64,000 bases of DNA, from assembly GCA_017592665.1 (NCBI GenBank), contig JAGFNW010000003.1:372001-436000 (forward strand), in the 5' to 3' direction. The notes beneath the pieces are model-generated. The model made no database searches. It had not been told where the DNA came from and saw only the letters and a list, made by a program, of their open reading frames with translations. Positions 16,795-25,389 of the stretch are shown one piece after another (the first letter of the stretch is position 1; each line of letters starts with the position of its first letter). The position numbers and the translations under genes were made by a program. Origin of the DNA: Streptosporangiaceae bacterium NEAU-GS5 (GTDB taxonomy: Bacteria > Actinomycetota > Actinomycetes > Streptosporangiales > Streptosporangiaceae).

Positions 16795-17919
16795 TCAGAA
16801 GGCGATCCACTCCGTGGCCGTCGTGACCGCGTCGAGCACCTCGGGGATGGGCGTGACGCCCAATCCGGGGCCGGTGGGCACGGCGACGTGGCCGTCTTCC
16901 AGAACGATGGGCTCGGTGATGTCCGTACGGTAGAAGCGGTCGGAGGCCGAGACGTCGCCCGGCAGCGTGAATCCGGGCAGGGCGGCCAGCGCGATGTTGG
17001 CCGCGCGTCCGAGGCCCGTCTCCACCATGCCGCCGCACCAGACCGCGAGCCCGTGGGCCGCGGCCAGGTCGTGGATTCGCCGCGCCTCGAGGTATCCGCC
17101 GACGCGGCCGGGCTTGATGTTGATGATCTGGCAGGCGCCGAGCGCGATCGCCGCGGCGGCGGTCTGCGCCGAGACGATGGACTCGTCGAGGCAGATGGGC
17201 GTCGCCATCCGCCGCGCCAGCTCGGCGTGGCCGCGCACGTCGTCCTCCTCCAGCGGCTGCTCGATCAGGAGCAGGTCGTACGCGTCGAGCTTGGCCAGGT
17301 GGCGGGCGTCGCGCAGGGTGTAGGCCGTGTTGGCGTCGACCTGGAGCGGCACGTCGGCGCCGAAGCGCTCCCGGACCGCGGCGACCGGCAGCAGATCCCA
17401 CCCCGGTTCGATCTTCAGTTTGATGCGCGCGTATCCGGCGTCAAGATAGCCCCCGACGACCGTCAGCAGCTGCGGGATCGAGTCGTAGATGCCGATCGAG
17501 ACGCCGCTCGGCACCCGGTCGCTGACCGCTCCGAGCTCGCGGCCGAACGAGCGGCCGATGGCGCGGAGCTCCGCGTCGAGGATCGCCATCTCCACGGCCG
17601 CCTTGGCCATGCGCTGCCCCTTGAACGGGTGGAGCAGCCCGGCGACGGCCGTCGCGCCCGACCGCGCCACCGCGGCGCGCCCCTCCGGCGACGCCAGCTT
17701 CGGCAGCAGGAAGCGGCGCAGCGCGTCGGCCTGGGAGTCGACGTACTCGCTGGAGTAGAGCGGGTCGGCGAGCGCGACGCACTCGCCCCAGCCCTCGGCG
17801 TCGTCCGTCACGGCCTTGAGCAGAAGGATGTCGCGCTCGGTCTGCGTGCCGAACGAGGTGCGGAACGGCGATGTGAGCGGCATCGCGATGCGGCGAAGTT
17901 CGATTCCGCGCAACTTCAT
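16795..17919 (-). CDS. N-acylamino acid racemase / o-succinylbenzoate synthase (enolase superfamily)
   Basis: A 374-residue member of the MLE subgroup, full length and close to the Amycolatopsis N-acylamino acid racemase (start MKLRGIELRRIAMPLTSPF). The active site is visible: the KxK catalytic lysine motif IKLKIEPGWD, metal ligands in LQVDANTAY, IEQPLEEED and CLDES, and the second catalytic lysine in NIKPGRVGG. The family is promiscuous between OSBS (menaquinone) and N-succinylamino acid racemisation. The operon here has no men genes but a GNAT acyltransferase and peptidases, which points to the racemase role. GGGGGA precedes ATG 17919. Confidence 0.88.
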   Translation of the reverse strand: MKLRGIELRRIAMPLTSPFRTSFGTQTERDILLLKAVTDDAEGWGECVALADPLYSSEYVDSQADALRRFLLPKLASPEGRAAVARSGATAVAGLLHPFKGQRMAKAAVEMAILDAELRAIGRSFGRELGAVSDRVPSGVSIGIYDSIPQLLTVVGGYLDAGYARIKLKIEPGWDLLPVAAVRERFGADVPLQVDANTAYTLRDARHLAKLDAYDLLLIEQPLEEDDVRGHAELARRMATPICLDESIVSAQTAAAAIALGACQIINIKPGRVGGYLEARRIHDLAAAHGLAVWCGGMVETGLGRAANIALAALPGFTLPGDVSASDRFYRTDITEPIVLEDGHVAVPTGPGLGVTPIPEVLDAVTTATEWIAF

Positions 17920-17946
17920 GGCGTGTCCCCCAGGTCAGAAAGTGCG

Positions 17947-18732
17947 TCAGACGAGCTCGATCAGGTAGCCGAGCTCGCGGTCGAAGTCGACGACGCGGCC
18001 CCCGGACGCCATCAGCGGCTCCAGCTCGTCGCGGACCCGGCGGCGCCAGGCCACGGCGGCGGCCGCGTCGCTGACGCGCAGGGCCTCGATGTCGGCCGGC
18101 GTCGTGACCCGCCTGCTCGACCGCCCGCCGATCGGGCGCTCGTACGGCGTGCCGGCGCAGGCGGCGACCACGCGCGGCGACAGCAGCTCCCAGCGTGCCA
18201 GGAGCCGGTCGGTGTCGTCGCCCAGGTTGATCGCGTCGTGCATCGCGCCGTAGAAGTTGGGGAGGTACTCCACCGGGAGCGCCCCCAGCTTGACGATGTT
18301 GAAGTAGGCGTTGCGGCCGACCAGCGGATCGAAGGTCCACTCGACGGCGGTGACGCCGCGGGCCAGCGCCCAGGCCCGCTGGTGGAGCTTGAGCGCCATT
18401 CCGACGCCGCGGCCGGTCAGCCCCGGCGCCACACCGGCGATGTGGCTGTGCAGGGTGCGCGCCGCCGGCTCCTCGTGGAAGCCGACGCAGACCCCGATGA
18501 GCCGATCCCCGTCGAACGCGCAGGCGACGTAGTTGCCGGCCTTCGTCAGAGCGCGCAGGAACTCGACCGTGATCATCGGGGTCTCCGGCCGGCCCCAGAT
18601 CTCGGCCAGCAGGCCGATCACCGCGTGGGCCTCGCCGAGGCCGGCCGGTTCCCTGATCACGACGCCGGCCCTGGCGGACCAGCGCGCCGCGTCGTCCGCC
18701 GCCAGGCCGACAGAAGAGGTCTCTATGGTCAC
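17947..18732 (-). CDS. GNAT family acyltransferase (likely amino-acid N-succinyltransferase type)
   Basis: A 261-residue GNAT protein. The acyl-CoA-binding motif A is HIAGVAPGLTGRGVGMALK, and LGALPVEYLPNFYG follows later. Proteins of this type (COG3375) are found beside N-succinylamino acid racemases. In Geobacillus kaustophilus the pair works as a D-amino acid N-succinyltransferase and racemase. The gene order here, acyltransferase then racemase 27 bases later, suggests the same partnership. GTG 18732 begins six bases after the preceding hydrolase stop, without a strong Shine-Dalgarno. The acyl donor and acceptor are inferred from context only. Confidence 0.8.
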   Translation of the reverse strand: MTIETSSVGLAADDAARWSARAGVVIREPAGLGEAHAVIGLLAEIWGRPETPMITVEFLRALTKAGNYVACAFDGDRLIGVCVGFHEEPAARTLHSHIAGVAPGLTGRGVGMALKLHQRAWALARGVTAVEWTFDPLVGRNAYFNIVKLGALPVEYLPNFYGAMHDAINLGDDTDRLLARWELLSPRVVAACAGTPYERPIGGRSSRRVTTPADIEALRVSDAAAAVAWRRRVRDELEPLMASGGRVVDFDRELGYLIELV

Positions 18733-18738
18733 GCCCGG

Positions 18739-20130
18739 TCAGCCGTGCTTCTTGGGAGTGGCGCGAGCGCCGTAATGGACGTACTCCTCGCCGGTGGGCA
18801 GCGCGTAGAACGTGACGGGCGCCCACGACTCCATGCCTTCGGGACGCACGGCGTAGACGCCCTGCGAGACCGGTGTCATCTCATGCGTCTCGACCGGGCT
18901 TTCCTCGAGCGCGGCCAGCGGTCCCATCAGGGTGGTCCGCAGGGCCGGCTTGCCCTCGTCCTCGAAGATCTCCATGCGCACCGATTCACGCTCGTACGTG
19001 CCGACGTACGGCGCGAGGTCGGTCGGCGCCGGCTCAGCAGGCGGCTCGAACGGCTCGGGCATCCGCACGCCGGTGATCTCGGCGAAGATCTCGGCGTAGA
19101 GGTCGATGTACAGGTCGTGGGTGTGGCCGCCGTTGGTGGTGAGCGCGACCGCGACGCCCGCTTCGGGCAGCACGCGGAGGAACGCCGCCTGGCCGATGGT
19201 GTTGCCGTCGTGGCCGTAGGCCCGGTGGCCGTGCCAGTCGCAGCGGAACCAGCCGAGCCCCCACGAGTCGCCGAGCAGGTGCTTTTCCGGGCAGTCGGTC
19301 TGGTAGGCCGACATCGCCGCGGCGCTTTCCGCCGACAGCACCCGCGTGCCGTCCGCGGCCAGGCCGCCGGCCATGTGCATCCGGGCGAAGGCGAGCACGT
19401 CGGCGACGTTGGCCGTGATCAGGCCGGCCGGGCCGACCGCGCGGGGCAGCCCCCACACCGGCGCGATCACCGGCTCTTCGCCGCCCTTGACATGGCCCAT
19501 CGCGTGGGCGAAGACCATGGCCTCCTCGGGGAGGGTCGTGGTGTGGGTCAGGCCGAGCGGGGCGAAGAGCCGCTCCTTGATCGCCTGGTCCCAGGTGCTG
19601 CCGGTGGCGACCTCGATGATCCGGCCGAGCACCGAGTATCCCGCGTTGCAGTACGACCAGGTGACGCCGATCGGGTGGTTCTGCGCGACGTCGGCCAGCA
19701 GCGCGACGTACTTCTCCAGGGCGTCGTCGCCGCGTCCGGTGTCGGTGAACAGGTCGCCGTCGATGCCGCTCGTGTGGGTGAGCAGGTTCCAGACGGTCAC
19801 GGCCGCGGTGATCTCCGGGTCGCGCAGCCGGAACTCGGGCAGGATCTCGGCGACCGGGGTGTCGAGGGCGAACCTGCCCTCGTCGACCAGTTGCATGACG
19901 AGGGTCGCGGTCCACACCTTGGTGATCGAGCCGATCTGCCATACGGCGTCCGTGGTGGCCGGCTGGCCGGTGCCGGCGTGCAGCACGCCGGTGGCCACGG
20001 TGACCCGCTCATCCTCGGCGCCGTCGCCGCCCAGCCGGAGGATGCCCAGCTGGGCACCGGGCACGCCGTGCTTGGCGGCGAGTTCGTCGAGGCGGCTCTG
20101 CCAGTGGGCCTGATCGATCGTGCTGGTCAC
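18739..20130 (-). CDS. Cytosolic S12-family serine hydrolase (penicillin-binding/beta-lactamase fold)
   Basis: A 463-residue serine hydrolase with all three family motifs: SITK (SxxK) in WQIGSITKVWTATLVMQL, YCN (YxN) in VTWSYCNAGYSVLG, and HDG in RAYGHDGNTIGQA. A C-terminal lipocalin-like extension follows (DLAPYVGTYERESVRMEIF). There is no signal peptide or membrane anchor, so it acts inside the cell. S12 includes D-aminopeptidases, D-amino acid amidases and D,D-carboxypeptidases. It overlaps the ATPase gene by four bases and is a paralogue of the protein at 25390-26757. Both share the unusual FTDTGRGDDA segment. Confidence 0.85.
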   Translation of the reverse strand: MTSTIDQAHWQSRLDELAAKHGVPGAQLGILRLGGDGAEDERVTVATGVLHAGTGQPATTDAVWQIGSITKVWTATLVMQLVDEGRFALDTPVAEILPEFRLRDPEITAAVTVWNLLTHTSGIDGDLFTDTGRGDDALEKYVALLADVAQNHPIGVTWSYCNAGYSVLGRIIEVATGSTWDQAIKERLFAPLGLTHTTTLPEEAMVFAHAMGHVKGGEEPVIAPVWGLPRAVGPAGLITANVADVLAFARMHMAGGLAADGTRVLSAESAAAMSAYQTDCPEKHLLGDSWGLGWFRCDWHGHRAYGHDGNTIGQAAFLRVLPEAGVAVALTTNGGHTHDLYIDLYAEIFAEITGVRMPEPFEPPAEPAPTDLAPYVGTYERESVRMEIFEDEGKPALRTTLMGPLAALEESPVETHEMTPVSQGVYAVRPEGMESWAPVTFYALPTGEEYVHYGARATPKKHG

Positions 20131-20876
20131 GTCGGCTCCTTCACGGTTGGGATGGTTCCGGGAACGGCGGCGAGGAGGTGGCGGGTGTACTCGTGGCGCG
20201 GCGCGCCGAGCACCTGGGCCGCCGGTCCTTGCTCGACGATCTCTCCGCCGTACATCACCGCGACCCGGCCCGCGACGTACCGGACGACCGCGAGGTTGTG
20301 GGAGATGAACAGCATGGAGAGACCGAGTTCGCGCTGCATGTCGCGGACGAGGTTGAGCACGGCGCCCTGGACGGAGACGTCGAGCGACGAGGTGATCTCG
20401 TCGGCGATGATCACCTCGGGGCGGGCGGCGAGCGCCCTGGCCAGCGCGACGCGCTGCCGCTGGCCTCCGGACAGCCGCCCGGGAAGGTCGTCGGCCCGCG
20501 ACGGGTCGAGGTGCACCAGCGTGAGCAGGCGCGTGATCTCCGCGCGTCTCGCCTGCTTGCCGGGGCGGCCCGGCATGGCCTCCGCGACGCTCTCGCCGAC
20601 GGTCATGCGGGGGTCGAGCGAGGAGTACGGATCCTGGAAGACCATCTGCACGGGACGGACGGGCCCGCGGCGCGGGATGGGCCGGCCGTCCAGCAGGATC
20701 TCGCCGCCCGTCACGGGCGCGAGGCCGACGGCGGCCCGCGCCATGGTCGACTTCCCCGAGCCCGACTCGCCGACGAGCCCCACGACCTCGCCGTCGCCGA
20801 TCTCGAGGCTGACGTCCTTCAGCACGGTGTGCGAGCCGTAGCGGACGCGGACGTCGCGGAAGCTGAGAACGCTCAT
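20127..20876 (-). CDS. Peptide ABC transporter ATP-binding protein (OppF/DppF type)
   Basis: A 249-residue nucleotide-binding domain: Walker A GESGSGKST, Q-loop VFQDPYSSLDPRM, signature LSGGQRQRV, Walker B EVIIADEITSSLDVS (Asp-Glu), and H-loop FISHNLAVV. It matches the second ATPase of oligopeptide/dipeptide importers. ATG 20876 overlaps the preceding permease-ATPase stop in ATGA, so the two are translationally coupled and most likely form the heterodimeric motor. No separate signal is needed for it. Confidence 0.92.
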   Translation of the reverse strand: MSVLSFRDVRVRYGSHTVLKDVSLEIGDGEVVGLVGESGSGKSTMARAAVGLAPVTGGEILLDGRPIPRRGPVRPVQMVFQDPYSSLDPRMTVGESVAEAMPGRPGKQARRAEITRLLTLVHLDPSRADDLPGRLSGGQRQRVALARALAARPEVIIADEITSSLDVSVQGAVLNLVRDMQRELGLSMLFISHNLAVVRYVAGRVAVMYGGEIVEQGPAAQVLGAPRHEYTRHLLAAVPGTIPTVKEPT

Positions 20877-22747
20877 GCGGTGACCTTCGACGTGACGCTG
20901 TGCGGCGCGGCCTTGTGACACGCCACGCGGTTGCCCGCGGCGTCGGCCAGCAGCGGCGGGTCGACCGCGCGGCAGTGGTCGTCGGCGAGCGGGCAGCGGG
21001 CCGCGAACGCGCAGCCGATCGGAACGTGCGGCGGATCGATCGGCACTCCGGGGATGACGGCGAGCGGCCGGTCCAGGTCGGTCTCCATGTCCGGCACGGC
21101 CGCCACGAGCGCCTTCGTGTACGGGTGCCGGGCCAGCGTCCGGAGGTCGGCGGCCGGCAGCTCTTCGACGATCCGGCCGGCGTACATCACCAGCACCCGG
21201 TCGCACACGTCCGTCACGACCGAGACGTCGTGACTGATCAGCAGCAGAGCGGCGCCGGTGTCGCGGCGCACCTCGGCGAGCAGCGCGAGGACCTGGCTCT
21301 GCACGGTGACGTCGAGCGAGGTGGTCGGCTCGTCGGCGATGATGAGCCGCGGCGTCCCCATGAGACCCATGCCGATCATCGCCCGCTGGCGCATGCCTCC
21401 GGAGAACTGGAAGGGGTACTGCCTGGCCCGCCGCTCGGGTTCGCGGATCCTGACGGCGCGCAGCCGGTCGACCGCGCGGGCGAGGGCGGCCCGGCGGCGG
21501 AGCCCCTGGTGGGCCCGACTCACCTCGGCCAGCTGCGGGCCGATCCGGTGGGCGGGATTGAACGATGTCATGGGGTCCTGGAAGACGATGGCGAGCGAGG
21601 TGCCGAGATGCTTGCGCCGCGATTCGGGATCGCCGGGGACCGTCAGGTCCTCTCCCGCGAAGACCAGGTGGTTGGCCTCGACGCGGGCCGGTTGCTCGAT
21701 GAGGTCGGCCACGGCGAGCGCCGTCATCGACTTGCCCGAGCCGGACTCGCCGACGACGCCGACCGCCTCGCCGTCCTTGATCGCGAACGTGACGCCCCGC
21801 ACCGCGTGGACCGGCTGGTGCACGCCCGGGAGGGTCACCCGCAGGTCGTCCACGGAGAGAACGGCGCCGGGGACGGGCGCGGTCAGCTCAGTCGCCGTGG
21901 CCTGACCGAGCGCGGTCCGGACCGTGGCGACGTCGCCGATGCCGAACGCCCCCGCGAGCGCCTCGCCCGTGAGGTTGAACGCGAGCCCGGCGAGGATGAC
22001 GGCGAGGCCGGGCGCGAGCGCGGCGAGCGGGTGGATGTAGATGCCGTTCAGCCCGTCCTGCATGAGCCGGCCCCAGTCGTACGACGGAGCCTGCACGCCG
22101 AGTCCCAGGAACGAGAGCCCGGCGAAGGAGAGCAGCACGCTGCCGGCGGCCATGGTCGCGTTGACGATGAGCGGCTCCGCGACGTTCGGCAGCACGTGGC
22201 GGAACAGGACGCGGAATCGGCCGACGCCCGCGATCCGCGCCGCGGCGACGTAGTCCCGCTCGGAGACGCCGGCCACCAGCGTGTGGCAGAGCCGGGCGAA
22301 CCCGGGCGCCCCGGCGAGGCCGACCGCCAGCGCCGCCCCGCGCGCGCCGACGCCGAAGATGACGGCGAAGAACAGGACGAGCAGCAGGCCGGGGAAGGCC
22401 ACCAGCACGTTGACGGCCCAGGTGATGACGCGGCCCACCCGACGCCCGGCCAGCATCGGCGCCGCCCCCAGGACGACGCCGAGCACGATGCTGATCGCCG
22501 TCGCGGCGAGCGCGAGGACGATCGAGAGCCGGGTGGCCACGAGCACCCGGAAGAACAGGTCGCGGCCGAGGTTGTCGGTGCCGATCCAGTGGTCGGCCGA
22601 CGGGCCGGCGAGCAGGTGATCCGTGTCGACGACCGTGGCCCGGCCGTCCCAGAGGATCGGCCCGAACGCCGCGACCAGCACGACGAGGACCAGCAGCCCG
22701 ATGCCGGCGAGGCCGACGGGCCGCAGCAGCACGCGTGCCGCCCGCAT
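20873..22747 (-). CDS. Peptide ABC transporter permease/ATPase fusion (DppC-DppD)
   Basis: A 624-residue fusion of two subunits that are usually separate. Residues about 1-290 are a DppC-type permease: WIGTDNLGRDLFFRVL near the N-terminus, the EAA-like loop DYVAAARIAGVGR, and several membrane spans. From about 300 on there is a DppD-type ATPase with Walker A GESGSGKSM, signature FSGGMRQRA, Walker B LIIADEPTTSLD, and the C-terminal CAFAARCPLADDHC tail typical of peptide transporters. Fusions of this kind are known in actinobacteria. It begins one base after the stop of the partner permease gene. Confidence 0.92.
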   Translation of the reverse strand: MRAARVLLRPVGLAGIGLLVLVVLVAAFGPILWDGRATVVDTDHLLAGPSADHWIGTDNLGRDLFFRVLVATRLSIVLALAATAISIVLGVVLGAAPMLAGRRVGRVITWAVNVLVAFPGLLLVLFFAVIFGVGARGAALAVGLAGAPGFARLCHTLVAGVSERDYVAAARIAGVGRFRVLFRHVLPNVAEPLIVNATMAAGSVLLSFAGLSFLGLGVQAPSYDWGRLMQDGLNGIYIHPLAALAPGLAVILAGLAFNLTGEALAGAFGIGDVATVRTALGQATATELTAPVPGAVLSVDDLRVTLPGVHQPVHAVRGVTFAIKDGEAVGVVGESGSGKSMTALAVADLIEQPARVEANHLVFAGEDLTVPGDPESRRKHLGTSLAIVFQDPMTSFNPAHRIGPQLAEVSRAHQGLRRRAALARAVDRLRAVRIREPERRARQYPFQFSGGMRQRAMIGMGLMGTPRLIIADEPTTSLDVTVQSQVLALLAEVRRDTGAALLLISHDVSVVTDVCDRVLVMYAGRIVEELPAADLRTLARHPYTKALVAAVPDMETDLDRPLAVIPGVPIDPPHVPIGCAFAARCPLADDHCRAVDPPLLADAAGNRVACHKAAPHSVTSKVTA

Positions 22748-22748
22748 G

Positions 22749-23753
22749 TCAGCCCTCCCCGATCGTCGAACGAGGATCGAGCAGCGCGAGCGCCACGTCG
22801 ACGACGGTGTTGATCAGGAGAACACCGACGCCGTAGACGAGGACGGTGCCCTGCACCAGCGGATAGTCCTTCGCCACGATCGAGGAGACGATCGAGGATC
22901 CGAGACCCGGCCACGCGAAGACGTTCTCCACCAGGACCGTCCCGGCCACAAGGGAGCTCAGCAGGAGCCCGCCGAGCGTCAGGGTCGCCGTCACCGCGTT
23001 CGGCAGGGCGTGCGCGAGATGGATGCGAAGGGCCGTCAGCCGTTTGGCCCGGGCCGTACGGATGTAGTCGGCCTCGAGCACGGCGAGCATCTCCACGCGG
23101 ACGATGCGCGACAGCACCGCGGCGGGGCCGATCGCCAGCGCGAGCACCGGCAGCACATAGGAGCCGAGACCGTCGCGGCCCGCCACCGGGAAGAGGTTGG
23201 TCTGCACGGCCAGCAGGTAGACCAGCCCGACCGCGAGCAGGAAGTCGGGGATCGCGCCGAGCACGACGCTCGTCCCCGTGAACGCCAGTTCCGCGCGGCG
23301 TCTGCGGCCGCGCCGGGTGAGCACGGCCATCACGACGCCCACCGGCACGGCGACGAGCATCGAGAGCAGGAACGCGCTTACGGCCAGCGCCGCCGTCGCC
23401 GGCAGCCGCTGGGCGATCGTCTCGGCCACCGGAAGCCGGCTGGAGATCGACACGCCCATCTCGCCGTGGAACAGACCCGTCAGGAAGTCGGCGTACTGCC
23501 GCCAGAGCGGGTCCAGCAGGCCGAGCTCCCGCTTGCGCGCCAGCACGAGGTCCGCGGGGGCGGTCAGGCCGAGCGCGGCCCGCACCGGATCGCCGGGGAC
23601 GAGGTGGATCATCAGGAACGAGGCGGTCACCAGGACCCAGAGCGATACGAGCAGCCGTCCCGTCCGGCGTAGCGCGAAGCGAAGCCAGGGGTGGGCCCCC
23701 GGGATCCGCAGCCCGCGGACGGGCGGGACGGCTGTCGGCATCGAACCCGTCAT
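22749..23753 (-). CDS. Peptide ABC transporter permease (DppB type)
   Basis: A 334-residue integral membrane protein of the DppB/OppB group. It has a short cytosolic N-terminus, FALRRTGRLLVSLWVLVTASFLMIHLVPGDP (characteristic first span and PGDP), a periplasmic loop, then five more spans, with the permease loop EADYIRTARAKRLTALRIHLAHALPN. It pairs with the DppC half of the fusion protein to form the membrane channel. The start is two bases after the substrate-binding protein stop, consistent with coupled translation. Confidence 0.92.
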   Translation of the reverse strand: MTGSMPTAVPPVRGLRIPGAHPWLRFALRRTGRLLVSLWVLVTASFLMIHLVPGDPVRAALGLTAPADLVLARKRELGLLDPLWRQYADFLTGLFHGEMGVSISSRLPVAETIAQRLPATAALAVSAFLLSMLVAVPVGVVMAVLTRRGRRRRAELAFTGTSVVLGAIPDFLLAVGLVYLLAVQTNLFPVAGRDGLGSYVLPVLALAIGPAAVLSRIVRVEMLAVLEADYIRTARAKRLTALRIHLAHALPNAVTATLTLGGLLLSSLVAGTVLVENVFAWPGLGSSIVSSIVAKDYPLVQGTVLVYGVGVLLINTVVDVALALLDPRSTIGEG

Positions 23754-23755
23754 CG

Positions 23756-25354
23756 TCAGCCGAGCATCCGGATGCTGGTCGGGACGATGCTGCCGACGAT
23801 GGAGAGCTTCGCGTTCTTGAGGAAGGTCGGGATCACGTTGTTGGCGAAGGGGACCAGGTCCGCGGCCTTGTAGAGGGCCTGCTCCGCGGCGAACCAGTCG
23901 CCGCAGCCGGCGGCGCCGTTGGCGGCCATCGCCTTGGTGGTGAGGGCGGTGTAGTCGGCGTTGTCGATGGCGGCGAAGTTGGTGCCCTTCGGCGTGACGG
24001 TGCCGGAGAGGAAGGGCACCAGCTGGTCGGGGGTGCTGACGTTGACGGGCTCCCAGACGACGTCCCAGTCACCGGTGCCGAACAGCGCGCCGGAGACCTT
24101 CGTCTGGTCCTGCTGGGTGGCCTTGGCGTCGATCCCGATCCCCTTCCATGCCGCCACGGCGAGTTCGGCGGCGGCGCTGCCGCCGGTGCCGAGCGAGGCG
24201 TCGTAGAGGAAGGAGATCGAGAGCTTCTTGCCGCCCTTGGCGCGTACGCCGTCCGGGCCCTTCGTCCAACCGGCGGCGTCGAGGGCCGCCCCGGCGGCCG
24301 CCGCGTCGAACGACGGCACGTGGCCGTTGACGGCGTCGCCGACGCAGCCCGACGGCGCGATGGCCGCCAGCTGGGTCGCGGCCGTGCCCTTGCCGGAGGT
24401 CAGGGCGACCTGCAGCTGCTTGAGATCGAGCGCCTGGGTCAGCGCCATGCGGACGGCCGGATCGGAGGTCGGGTGCCCGGCCGCGTGGTTGTACCACTGC
24501 TCGCCGATCAGCGCCTGTGTGCCCACGGACTCGAGGCCCGCCTTGGCCAGACGGTCGGCGTCCGGCCCGGTGATCAGGACGGCGTTGACGGTGCCGCCCA
24601 GCAGCTCGTTGGCGGCGGTCGTCTCATTCGCGACGATCTTTACGACGACCTTGGCGGGCGTGCCCTGCTCGGCCGTGCTCGCGCCGGCCGGACCCCAGGT
24701 GTAGCCCTTGCGCACCTCATAGGTGTAGTGGTCGGACGGGACCGCCTCTTTGAGGACGTACGGGCCGGTGCCGTTGGTGGCGGCCTTGAGGGTGGTGCGG
24801 TCCTTCATGCCGGCCGAACACACCATCGGCAGGTTCGCGAACGAATTCAGCACGAACGGAGCCGGCGACGCCAGCTTCACCGTGACCGTCGAACCCGAGG
24901 CGGTCGCGGTGGCGCCGGCCGGGACGAAGACGCCGAGGAACGGGCTCTTGTTGTCGGGGTTCTCGACGTAGGTGATGTTGTCGACGACCGTCTGCGCCGT
25001 GAACGGCGTGCCGTCGGCGCAGGTGATGCCGTCCTTGAGGGTGAAGGTGACGGTGTCGCCGTTGACCGTCCACGACGTGGCCAGCTGCGGGACGATCTTG
25101 CCGTCCTTCGTGACGGCCACCAGGTTGTCGTAGGCGAACTGGGTCATGGTGAACAGCGCGCTCACGGCCGAGCCATGCGGGTCGAGGGCGCCCGGGTCGG
25201 CGGAGATGTCGAGGGTGAAGGTCTTGCCGTTGACGGCGGCGCCGGCGCCACCCGGCTTGGCGGAGTCGGACGCGCCGCCGCAGGCGGCCAGGCCGAGCGA
25301 GCCGGCCAGTGCCAGGGAGAGCGCACCGAGGGCCCTCGTCCGGGTGGGGGTCAT
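23756..25354 (-). CDS. Peptide ABC transporter substrate-binding lipoprotein
   Basis: A 532-residue family 5 solute-binding protein (DppA/OppA). The start at ATG 25354 is preferred over ATG 25393. It has AAAGGA upstream and gives a proper lipoprotein signal peptide, with the lipobox LAAC near residue 25 followed by GGASDS. The mature domain shows the family features (SADPGALDPHG, ADGTPFTAQTVVDNI, ALTQALDLKQL). It would be tethered outside the membrane to capture peptides. The neighbouring S12 hydrolases, M19 dipeptidase and racemase suggest D-residue-containing peptides as ligands. It is the first transporter gene of the operon. Confidence 0.92.
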   Translation of the reverse strand: MTPTRTRALGALSLALAGSLGLAACGGASDSAKPGGAGAAVNGKTFTLDISADPGALDPHGSAVSALFTMTQFAYDNLVAVTKDGKIVPQLATSWTVNGDTVTFTLKDGITCADGTPFTAQTVVDNITYVENPDNKSPFLGVFVPAGATATASGSTVTVKLASPAPFVLNSFANLPMVCSAGMKDRTTLKAATNGTGPYVLKEAVPSDHYTYEVRKGYTWGPAGASTAEQGTPAKVVVKIVANETTAANELLGGTVNAVLITGPDADRLAKAGLESVGTQALIGEQWYNHAAGHPTSDPAVRMALTQALDLKQLQVALTSGKGTAATQLAAIAPSGCVGDAVNGHVPSFDAAAAGAALDAAGWTKGPDGVRAKGGKKLSISFLYDASLGTGGSAAAELAVAAWKGIGIDAKATQQDQTKVSGALFGTGDWDVVWEPVNVSTPDQLVPFLSGTVTPKGTNFAAIDNADYTALTTKAMAANGAAGCGDWFAAEQALYKAADLVPFANNVIPTFLKNAKLSIVGSIVPTSIRMLG

Positions 25355-25389
25355 ACGGTTCCTTTGCTGGTCCGGGCATTCGGGGGGGT

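Noticed and set aside
16888-20841. A 1317-codon open frame on the plus strand
   Set aside because: It is antisense to the racemase, GNAT, S12 and ATPase genes, which have clear family motifs. The frame is open only because of the GC-rich third positions of the real genes; the translation is Arg/Gly/Val-rich without domains.
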